Translations under genes and position numbers: made by a program | Source: Candidatus Kapaibacterium sp. | GTDB taxonomy: Bacteria > Bacteroidota > Ignavibacteria > Kapaibacteriales > UBA2268 | Assembly (NCBI GenBank): GCA_030835065.1 | Contig: JAUQWR010000394.1 | Location: 1 to 6,443, forward strand | DNA length: 6,443 nucleotides | Reading direction: 5' to 3' | The notes under the pieces: generated by a model | The model's input: the letters and a program-made list of their open reading frames with translations, nothing else | Databases searched by the model: none | What the model was told of the DNA's origin: nothing | Shown: piece after piece, positions 1-5,790 of the stretch | How the letters are laid out: each line of letters begins with the position of its first letter | Position numbering within the stretch: position 1 is the stretch's first letter

Positions 1-139
1 AGTAATTGTTGCCCGCGATATGGTTTATGTATCAATAACTTATGATCATAGAGTGATAGATGGAATGCTTGCTGGGCAATGGCTTGCAAAAGTAGTTTCA
101 GTATTAGAATCAATGAACGAAAAAACTGTAATGTTATAG
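1..139 (+). CDS. 2-oxoacid dehydrogenase E2 acyltransferase, C-terminal end (partial)
   Basis: This is the last 45 codons of an open frame that enters from the left edge (first full codon at 2) and stops at TAG 137-139. The translation contains TYDHRVIDG. HRVIDG matches the conserved HxxxDG catalytic motif of the 2-oxoacid dehydrogenase acyltransferase (E2) catalytic domain, with the active-site His at 47-49 and the Asp at 59-61. The preceding ARDMVYVSI and the following amphipathic helix (AGQWLAKVVSVLES) also fit the end of that fold. In E2 enzymes this domain moves an acyl group from lipoamide to CoA in the cytoplasmic pyruvate, 2-oxoglutarate or branched-chain complexes. The lipoyl and peripheral-subunit-binding domains lie outside the window, so which complex it serves cannot be decided. 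It is followed by a strong terminator and is probably the last gene of its transcript. Confidence 0.9.
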   Translation, partial: VIVARDMVYVSITYDHRVIDGMLAGQWLAKVVSVLESMNEKTVML

Positions 140-160
140 TTAGTATTAAATTCTAAAGAA

Positions 161-193
161 ACAGTCAATTTTTTAATTGACTGTTTTTTTTTT
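161..193 (+). terminator. Intrinsic terminator after the E2 gene
   Basis: A perfect 10-bp inverted repeat (ACAGTCAATT at 161-170 pairs with AATTGACTGT at 175-184) encloses a TTTT loop. It is followed by an unbroken run of T to 193. It starts 21 bases after the E2 stop codon, so it very likely ends the E2 transcript. This separates the E2 gene from the glycosidase, which would need its own promoter. Confidence 0.92.
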
Positions 194-225
194 GCTATAA
201 TTAAATGTAAATATACTTATATTTG
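191..225 (+). promoter_or_regulatory. Candidate Bacteroidota-type promoter of the GH3 gene
   Basis: TATATTTG at 218-225 is an exact match to the -7 element TAnnTTTG known from Bacteroidota. A TTTG at 191-194 could be the -33 element, with a spacer of 23 bases, which is at the long end of the accepted range. Transcription would begin around 230-233 and give a leader of about 20 bases before the ATG at 250. The upstream TTTG overlaps the end of the terminator T-run, so it could be coincidental. The -7 element is the stronger part of the call. Confidence 0.5.
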
Positions 226-249
226 ACTTTATTAATATTTGGTGCATAT

Positions 250-3081
250 ATGGCAAAAATCATTATCGGTTTATTATTAGTCTCGATTTCCGTTACTCAA
301 GTATTTGCAAATGATTTCTACAAAAGAGCAAAAGAATTAGTGTCTAAATTGACTTTAGAAGAAAAAATATTACAATTAGGCTCGGATAATCCACCTGCTA
401 TTCCAAGGTTAGGAATAAAAGCATGGGATTGGAGTAATGAAGCTTTGCATGGAGTAAGAACCACAGAACCAACAACTCAGTTCCCTCAGGCTATTGCTTT
501 GGCTGCTACTTGGGATACTTCATTAGTAAGGACAATTGGTGATGCTGTATCGACAGAAGCTAGAATATTATATAATTTAGGTAGAATACACTTAAGTTTT
601 TGGTCTCCAAATATTAATATTTTTCGTGATCCAAGATGGGGACGCGGCCAAGAAACCTATGGAGAAGATCCCTTTCTTACCTCGAGAATGGCTGTTTCTT
701 ACGTCAAAGGATTGCAAGGTGATGATTCTGTTTATCTTAAAGTAATTTCTACTCCAAAGCATTATGCAGTACACTCCGGACCTGAATTCAATAGATTATC
801 TTTTAACTCTTATGCCAATAAAAAAGATTTATTCGAAACATATCTGCCCGCATTTAAAGCAGCAATTCAGGAAGGCAAGGCTCGTGCTATTATGAGTTCG
901 TATAATGCTTTTGATCATACACCTGTAACTGGCAGTTATTATTTTCTTACAGAAATATTAAGAAATAAATTCAAATTTGGTGGTTATGTAACAAGTGATT
1001 GTTATGCTGTTGGTGGAATTAGATGGGGGCATAAGTTTACTAAAAATGATTTATCTACCGTTGCCTTGGCTTTAAATTCTGGCTGTGATCTGGATTGTGG
1101 TACTTATTATCCTACTTATATGAAAGGTGCAATTGATAACAAATTGACCAGAGTTGAAAGAATAGATACTGCTCTAACTCGATTATTTACTGCTAGATTT
1201 CTACTTGGTGAATTTGATGAACCAAGCAAAGTAAAATATAATTTTATTCCAGATTCTTTATTAAATTCACATCAATATTTAGAATTAGCTCGTGAATCTG
1301 CAAGAAGAAGTATAGTTTTATTGAAAAATGAAAACCAATTATTACCTCTCAGTAAATCAATTTCTAGTATCTTGATCGTTGGTCCTACTGCAAATGAAGA
1401 AGATTCTTTTTTAGGAAATTATAGTGGAATCGCAAAATATATTGTTTATACAAAGGAAGGTTTAATAAACAAACTTGGTAGCAATACTAAAATTGATTAT
1501 ATAAAATGTTGCGAAATTCCCGGCTATATACTCGAAAATATTTCTAGTAAATATATATATCAAACTGATAATTCACCTGGCATAAAAGTCGAGTATTTCG
1601 ATAATAAAAATTTTAGTGGCAATCCTTCGATTACTCGTATTGAAAATGAAATTAATAATGACTGGGGAATTAATCCACCTCTTCCAAATATGCCTGCTGA
1701 CAATTTTTCAATAAGGTATACCGGTAACATTAAAGTAGATTATTCAGGTGAATATGTTATTGAGGCTGAAGCTGATGATAGACTTAGAATCATGATCAAC
1801 GATTCCTTAGTATTAAATCTATGGGATTATTATAATCCTTATCCTCGTGGAATTAGATATAAATTTAATAAGGATAAAGTATATAAAATAGTTATTGATT
1901 ATTATGATTCGAATTATGGTGCCAAATGTATTGTTAGAATTGGAAATGCTTACTCAACCGGTAATAAATTTTTAGAAGAGCTTCCGGAAATTGCAAAAAA
2001 TTATGATGCTGTGCTTTTTGTTGGTGGTTTGACAAAAAATTGGGAAAGTGAAGAAACTAAAGTTGATGTTCCTGGATTCTTTGGTGGTGATCGTACTTCT
2101 CTTGATCTACCCGAAAGACAAACTGATATCATAAAAGCTCTAAAACGAAGTGGAAAACCAGTGATTACTGCCTTCACTTCTGGTAGTGCTTTGTCTATTA
2201 ATTGGGTTAAGGATAGTATTCCTGCGATTATTCAATTATGGTATCCTGGCGAACAAGGTGGTAATGCTTTAGCCGACATTTTGTTTGGTGATTTTAATCC
2301 TTCTGCTAAGTTGCCTTTTACTATGTATAAATCTGTAGATGATCTTCCCGATTTTAAAGATTATAATATGAAAAATAGAACATATAGATTTTCTAAATCA
2401 GAACCTTTATATCCTTTTGGCTATGGATTAAGTTATAGCAAATTTACATATTCTAATTGTATTATTGATAAAGATACTGCAAGTGAGTGTTCGGATAGTT
2501 TGATTACTATAAAGTTTAATATTAAGAATGAGAGTAATTTTGATGGCTATGATATTCCACAAGTATATGTTTCTAATCCAAATTCAGATAATGAAGTTGC
2601 AATTTCTGAGCTAAAAGGATTTAAAAAAATATTTGTCCCGGCTCATTCATCAGTGAGTGATTCTATAGTAATAAATGTGAAAAGTTTTGTTCAATATGAT
2701 TCTTTACATGATGATTATTTCATTGAAGAAAATGATTATGATATAAGACTTTCCAAATCATCTAAAGACCTGATTTATTCAAAATTTGTACATGTTAAAC
2801 CATGTATTGACTCAATAAAAGAAAATATAAATGAAAATATCAGCATATTTCCAAATCCCGCTAATTCTATCGTTTTCATTAAAGCAAACGAAGTTGGTAG
2901 TGATTTTAAGTCAATTAAATTGATTGATGTTACTGGAAAAGAATACAATAATATTGATATTATTATTGAAAGCGAATTATCTGCACACCTAATAACTAAC
3001 TACTTATCAATTGGTGTTTATTTCATAGAATTGAATTACAAAGATTCTAAAATAATCAAGAAATTTACAATTCAAAGATAA
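250..3081 (+). CDS. Exported GH3 beta-glycosidase (beta-xylosidase-like) with PA14 insert and T9SS sorting domain
   Basis: The product is a 943-residue glycoside hydrolase family 3 enzyme. Residues 1-20 form a signal peptide (MAK, hydrophobic core, VFA|ND). The N-terminal (beta/alpha)8 domain spans about 25-300: WSNEALHGV (61-69), SPNINIFRDPRWGRG (119-133), ETYGEDP (135-141), KH (170-171), and the catalytic nucleophile Asp250 in TSDC. The second GH3 domain, from about 340, carries the likely acid/base Glu in WESEE (Glu599 or Glu601), GGDRTSLDLPERQ and YPGEQGGNALADILFGDFNPS. A PA14 domain (about 443-565, possibly carbohydrate-binding) is inserted within it. An Fn3-like domain (about 768-845) and a T9SS type A sorting domain (864-943, with IFPNPAN and GVYFIEL) follow. 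These motifs resemble the beta-xylosidase/arabinosidase branch, but beta-glucosidase activity is possible. It is expected to act on the cell surface or outside the cell. The frame is open from TTG at 223, but ATG 250 is preferred because the signal peptide begins there and the -7 promoter element overlaps 223. No Shine-Dalgarno sequence is evident, which is common in Bacteroidota. Confidence 0.93.
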   Translation: MAKIIIGLLLVSISVTQVFANDFYKRAKELVSKLTLEEKILQLGSDNPPAIPRLGIKAWDWSNEALHGVRTTEPTTQFPQAIALAATWDTSLVRTIGDAVSTEARILYNLGRIHLSFWSPNINIFRDPRWGRGQETYGEDPFLTSRMAVSYVKGLQGDDSVYLKVISTPKHYAVHSGPEFNRLSFNSYANKKDLFETYLPAFKAAIQEGKARAIMSSYNAFDHTPVTGSYYFLTEILRNKFKFGGYVTSDCYAVGGIRWGHKFTKNDLSTVALALNSGCDLDCGTYYPTYMKGAIDNKLTRVERIDTALTRLFTARFLLGEFDEPSKVKYNFIPDSLLNSHQYLELARESARRSIVLLKNENQLLPLSKSISSILIVGPTANEEDSFLGNYSGIAKYIVYTKEGLINKLGSNTKIDYIKCCEIPGYILENISSKYIYQTDNSPGIKVEYFDNKNFSGNPSITRIENEINNDWGINPPLPNMPADNFSIRYTGNIKVDYSGEYVIEAEADDRLRIMINDSLVLNLWDYYNPYPRGIRYKFNKDKVYKIVIDYYDSNYGAKCIVRIGNAYSTGNKFLEELPEIAKNYDAVLFVGGLTKNWESEETKVDVPGFFGGDRTSLDLPERQTDIIKALKRSGKPVITAFTSGSALSINWVKDSIPAIIQLWYPGEQGGNALADILFGDFNPSAKLPFTMYKSVDDLPDFKDYNMKNRTYRFSKSEPLYPFGYGLSYSKFTYSNCIIDKDTASECSDSLITIKFNIKNESNFDGYDIPQVYVSNPNSDNEVAISELKGFKKIFVPAHSSVSDSIVINVKSFVQYDSLHDDYFIEENDYDIRLSKSSKDLIYSKFVHVKPCIDSIKENINENISIFPNPANSIVFIKANEVGSDFKSIKLIDVTGKEYNNIDIIIESELSAHLITNYLSIGVYFIELNYKDSKIIKKFTIQR

Positions 3082-3128
3082 ATGAATTTGTTGCTTGCAT
3101 TATAGTTTTGACATTGAATTTTATTAGA

Positions 3129-3171
3129 AAGCTTGATATACTTTACTTTAGTATTTCAAGCTTCTTTTTTT
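3129..3171 (+). terminator. Terminator in the convergent gap, mainly for the GH3 gene
   Basis: The stem at 3129-3142 pairs with 3150-3163. It has 14 positions with one T-T mismatch and a 7-base loop. On the plus strand it is followed by C and then seven T (3165-3171), the form expected for termination of the GH3 transcript. It lies 48 bases after that stop codon and 16 bases past the stop of the convergent minus-strand gene. On the minus strand the stem is followed only by a mixed T-rich stretch, so termination of the opposite transcript is possible but weaker. Confidence 0.8.
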
Positions 3172-3178
3172 ATAAGTT

Positions 3179-5050
3179 TTACCACTTTACAAATTTCTCT
3201 ACTCGGCTGCCTATTCGTATGAAATATACTCCTGATGATAAATTGTCAAGCTTAACTCTGTATGAATCAGAGTGGTTGATGAGTTTAATTGATATTTGTT
3301 CTTTGCCAAATATATCAATTATTTTTAATTCTTCTGCTTTTATGTCATATTTTTCATCAAGGATTATATCAATGTAATCTTTTGCCGGGTTTGGTTTTAG
3401 TGTGATTCCACTTTCATACTTTTCGTAAACATCTGTGATGGGTGTTGCTATAAACTTGAATGTGTCCAAATCTGATTTTATGTTTATACTATATGAACTT
3501 GGACTAAACTTGTATTGTTTCTTATTTGGTTTTAGCTCAAAAGTCCGATTTGATTCAATTTTGGGGAAAATAAAGCTGCCATCGGATATACTTGTGCTTG
3601 TGCTATCATCAATACTAAGTGATATATCTTTAAGTCCATTAGCGTCTTTTGTCAATATCTTACCACTTACGGAATAAAATGTCCGCAAATCTATTGCATT
3701 AAAATCTATTCCGCTCGTATCGGATACTAAATCTAAATCATATTGTAATGGTGTATAATCAAATGGTTTGTAGGCATACTTAGGGTTATTACGGTCAAAG
3801 TATTTGTTCATTGCCTGTACCGTATGTTTACCTTTTGCTACTCTTGTAAACTTATAATACCCGTTTGAATCAGTCATTGTTACTCTTAAACCAATTCTTA
3901 CAGGTATTCCGGCTTGACCTCTGCTGCCTTCCCAAACTCTACCACTTATTGTGATTGTATCTTCTGCTTTGGGTGCCAGATTATCTTCTTTCAATCTAAA
4001 TATTTTTCCTAAAAAATCTACAATAATCGGCATCGTTCCGGCATATCTTACTTTCATTGTTGCAGGCTGATTAATTGAGTCGTGCAGTTTACTTTCGTAT
4101 ATCCATGACTCTCCTCCATCATAAGTATATAATATCTTGCCAAACTGACCAACTGCAATACCTGTCATACTATCTTTGAATGCAATGCTTTGAAGTCCAA
4201 AAGGTGACATATCATAACCTGGAAATTTATCTATATCTGTATATAAATCCAACACTCTTCTCCATGTTTTTCCGCTGTCTCTACTCTTGAATATTGCATC
4301 ATGGCAACTTCCTCCATTTAAAATATTACTACAACCACAAGTAAATATATATTTTTCATCTTTTAAGAAAAGATCATAACGACTATAACCATTACCCATC
4401 CAATATAATTTATATTCTAAAGTATTTATATTAAATTCTCCAAAATAACTTCCTCTTTTTCCACGTGAATTACTTACATTGCAACAGAAAATACTATCAT
4501 TTTTGAAGTAGGGTAATGAATAACTTAATCTAGTTGAATCATCTTGTTTAAAGAATTTAATATATGTCTTCCATTTATCTTTTGTTATTAGTAAATATGA
4601 AGTATCTTTGACTATATATGCGTTTGTAATGCTTCCGATACTTGTATCATACATCGCAAAATCTTCATAAGATATTAAAGATTCTATATTTATTGTATCT
4701 ATCGTTTTGGCAGCATCTCTACTATAATACATGTAACCTGCTTTAAATCCCATAAAAAGATGATTACTATCAATGCATTCAAGCTTGTTTGGATATTCAA
4801 AATTCGGATATTCATAATATAACCCTTCATATATCCAGCTCCAAGTCTTGCCTTGATCTGTGGAATTCATTATTCTTATTTTGTTGTCTTCCACATCATT
4901 TTTTGTAAATATATTTATATGGTTTGTATCAATAATATCCATATTTATTGGTATATCATCAATTGTACCATTTGTCATTTCCCATATATTCTGTGAGAAT
5001 AATGACATTGGCATAAAAATTAGAAGCAAGATATATGACAGGTATTTCAT
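3179..5050 (-). CDS. Exported Asp-box (BNR) propeller protein with two regulatory-like domains and a T9SS sorting domain
   Basis: The product is a 623-residue protein of unknown role. Residues 1-19 are a signal peptide (MKYLSYILLLIF...LFS|QN). Residues 20 to about 355 look like a beta-propeller. Three clear Asp-boxes (S/T-x-D-x-G-x-S/T-W) are at 63-70 (STDQGKTW), 256-263 (SRDSGKTW) and 309-316 (TYDGGESW). Degenerate copies are at 110-117 and 156-163. Such blades occur in sialidase-, sortilin- and Ycf48-like propellers, but no sialidase active site is recognisable. Two beta-sandwich domains of the carboxypeptidase-regulatory-like kind follow, at about 366-452 (ISGRVWEG, DSNGYYKF) and 459-535 (SVSGKILT, SDGSFIF). 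The end, 548-623, is a T9SS type A sorting domain (LKPNPAKD, LKIIDIFGKE, LSSGVYFIRI). Surface attachment or secretion is inferred. The region has several cysteines (189, 190, 238, 240, 249). ATG 5050 begins the signal peptide and has AAAAGG 10 bases upstream. Confidence 0.85.
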   Translation of the reverse strand: MKYLSYILLLIFMPMSLFSQNIWEMTNGTIDDIPINMDIIDTNHINIFTKNDVEDNKIRIMNSTDQGKTWSWIYEGLYYEYPNFEYPNKLECIDSNHLFMGFKAGYMYYSRDAAKTIDTINIESLISYEDFAMYDTSIGSITNAYIVKDTSYLLITKDKWKTYIKFFKQDDSTRLSYSLPYFKNDSIFCCNVSNSRGKRGSYFGEFNINTLEYKLYWMGNGYSRYDLFLKDEKYIFTCGCSNILNGGSCHDAIFKSRDSGKTWRRVLDLYTDIDKFPGYDMSPFGLQSIAFKDSMTGIAVGQFGKILYTYDGGESWIYESKLHDSINQPATMKVRYAGTMPIIVDFLGKIFRLKEDNLAPKAEDTITISGRVWEGSRGQAGIPVRIGLRVTMTDSNGYYKFTRVAKGKHTVQAMNKYFDRNNPKYAYKPFDYTPLQYDLDLVSDTSGIDFNAIDLRTFYSVSGKILTKDANGLKDISLSIDDSTSTSISDGSFIFPKIESNRTFELKPNKKQYKFSPSSYSINIKSDLDTFKFIATPITDVYEKYESGITLKPNPAKDYIDIILDEKYDIKAEELKIIDIFGKEQISIKLINHSDSYRVKLDNLSSGVYFIRIGSRVEKFVKW

Positions 5051-5060
5051 TGTTTAATTT

Positions 5061-5066
5061 CCTTTT
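5061..5066 (-). promoter_or_regulatory. Possible ribosome binding site of the propeller gene
   Basis: The minus strand reads AAAAGG at 5066-5061, 10 bases before ATG 5050-5048. It overlaps the TAA stop (5067-5065) of the upstream orphan sorting-domain frame. The spacing is slightly long and many Bacteroidota genes do without Shine-Dalgarno sequences, so this is only moderately supported. It does back the choice of ATG 5050, and would allow reinitiation by ribosomes leaving the upstream frame. Confidence 0.4.
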
Positions 5067-5412
5067 ATTTTAAAATAATTAATTTATCTACTTTGCTGCA
5101 TATTCCGTCAATTTCTGCTTGTATCAAATATACACCTGATAGAAGTTGATTCAAATCTATCGAAAAATCATTAATTCCTCTTTCAACTTTTCTTTTGTCT
5201 TTCAATAGCAGTTCACCATTCATACTGTATATTGATATGCTGAAATTATCACTCGCAATATCGCTCTCGAGCATGCAATTTAATACATTTGAATTTATAT
5301 ATGTAAGTAATCGGCAGTCATTTCTCAAAATAATATTGAATAAAACACTTCCGATATAAACTCCATCAATAGTACAACAAAAGTTATTATTGAATAAATT
5401 GTGAAAATGCAA
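5065..5412 (-). pseudogene. Orphan, degenerate T9SS sorting-domain remnant
   Basis: This is a 115-codon open frame that resembles only the C-terminal sorting domain of a T9SS cargo. From about residue 34 it aligns by eye with the sorting domains of the two neighbouring proteins: LLTYINSN where PNP is expected, then FSISIYSMNGELLL, then LLSGVYLIQAEIDG and a final KLIILK. The hallmark PNP of the first strand is lost. The first 33 residues match nothing I recognise. There is no signal peptide and no passenger domain. The only start for the full frame is TTG 5412-5410, within a hairpin and without a ribosome binding site. The first ATG is at 5274, inside the domain, and an in-frame TGA lies at 5424-5422. 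It ends 14 bases before the propeller gene on the same strand, and a good promoter lies upstream. I read it as the 3' remnant of a T9SS cargo gene that lost its front. A small functional protein cannot be excluded. Confidence 0.6.
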
Positions 5413-5425
5413 ATACGCATTTCAC
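5401..5425. repeat. Short inverted repeat over the start of the remnant frame
   Basis: GTGAAAATGC (5401-5410) pairs with GCATTTCAC (5417-5425) around a 6-base AAATAC loop. This gives nine base pairs with a single bulged A. Neither strand shows a clear T-run after it, so it is not a standard terminator. It covers the TTG (5412-5410) and the in-frame stop (5424-5422) of the remnant. It could be an RNA hairpin in the leader of the minus-strand transcript or a chance palindrome in AT-rich DNA. Confidence 0.45.
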
Positions 5426-5578
5426 ATCATTTTAAAACACATGATAATCAATTAGACTCTAACTACATTCATTTAAAAGGATAATATATCATTTTTCCGG
5501 CTAAAGCAATCATTATGACTTTCACAACAAAACAAAATATTTCAAAGAATACACAATCTAAAAATTCATTTCACAAAC

Positions 5579-5609
5579 CAAATTTACAAATAAATAATTC
5601 ATTTGCAAA
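5579..5609 (-). promoter_or_regulatory. Near-consensus Bacteroidota promoter facing the remnant and propeller gene
   Basis: The minus strand reads TTTG (5609-5606), then a 19-base spacer, then TAAATTTG (5586-5579). This matches the -33 TTTG and -7 TAnnTTTG elements of Bacteroidota with near-ideal spacing. Transcription would start near 5572. The transcript would run about 160 bases before the TTG of the remnant and about 520 bases before ATG 5050 of the propeller gene. I saw no equally good match closer to 5050, so this may be the only promoter for both. Confidence 0.6.
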
Positions 5610-5709
5610 ATATTTTTTTAGTTTATTTATATATTTTACTATATGAATAATAAAGAATTATGTAATTTTTCATTTTGCTGGTTTTTTCATTTTAAATAGC
5701 ATAATTATT

Positions 5710-5748
5710 AAAAAAAAACAAAGCCGATAAAAATTAATTTACCGGCTT
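5710..5748 (-). terminator. Intrinsic terminator of the dipeptidase gene
   Basis: On the minus strand AAGCCGGTAAA (5748-5738) pairs with TTTATCGGCTT (5731-5721) around a 6-base loop. This gives 11 pairs including one G-U that is a mismatch when read on the plus strand. The stem is followed by TG and nine T (5718-5710). The G-U pair and the T-run position fix the direction as minus. It begins 42 bases after the dipeptidase stop codon and should separate that gene from the promoter at 5579-5609. Confidence 0.88.
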
Positions 5749-5790
5749 AGCAATTTTAAAATATTCTTAACAAGAAAATCTAAGTAAAAT

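Larger units (their letters stand above)
5413..5790. other. AT-rich intergenic region without a supportable gene
   Basis: These 378 bases separate the remnant frame from the dipeptidase gene. Six-frame inspection shows only very short frames, such as 14 codons starting near 5514 on the minus strand and 18 codons at 5643-5699 on the plus strand. None has a recognisable product. What can be supported here is the minus-strand promoter at 5579-5609 and the minus-strand terminator at 5710-5748. No frame upstream of 5422 shows a recognisable signal peptide or passenger domain that would restore the front of the orphan sorting domain, so a single frameshift does not explain the loss. Confidence 0.7.

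Noticed and set aside
592..774. Minus-strand frame of 60 codons inside the GH3 gene
   Set aside because: It is antisense to conserved catalytic-domain motifs of GH3 and has no start signal or recognisable product.
1540..1562. TA-rich dinucleotide run inside the GH3 gene
   Set aside because: It is in frame and encodes ordinary residues (KYIYQ) just before the PA14 domain. The frame is uninterrupted, so there is no sign of slippage or a frameshift.
3108..3377. Open plus-strand frame of 89 codons in the 3' part of the propeller gene
   Set aside because: It lies mostly antisense to the T9SS sorting domain, crosses the terminator, and its translation has no recognisable domain. It is a shadow of the real gene.
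4860..5057. Plus-strand frame encoding a hydrophobic 65-residue peptide
   Set aside because: It is antisense to the signal peptide and first propeller strands of the minus-strand gene. The hydrophobicity follows from the AT-rich opposite strand.
5465..5605. Three copies of ATTCATTT in the AT-rich gap, suggestive of spaced repeats
   Set aside because: The shared core is only about eight bases in very AT-rich DNA, the spacing is irregular and the flanks differ. It is not a CRISPR array or an iteron set.
5643..5699. An 18-codon plus-strand micro-ORF in the AT-rich gap
   Set aside because: It is short, has no clear ribosome binding site, and its phenylalanine-rich translation is what AT-rich sequence gives by chance.
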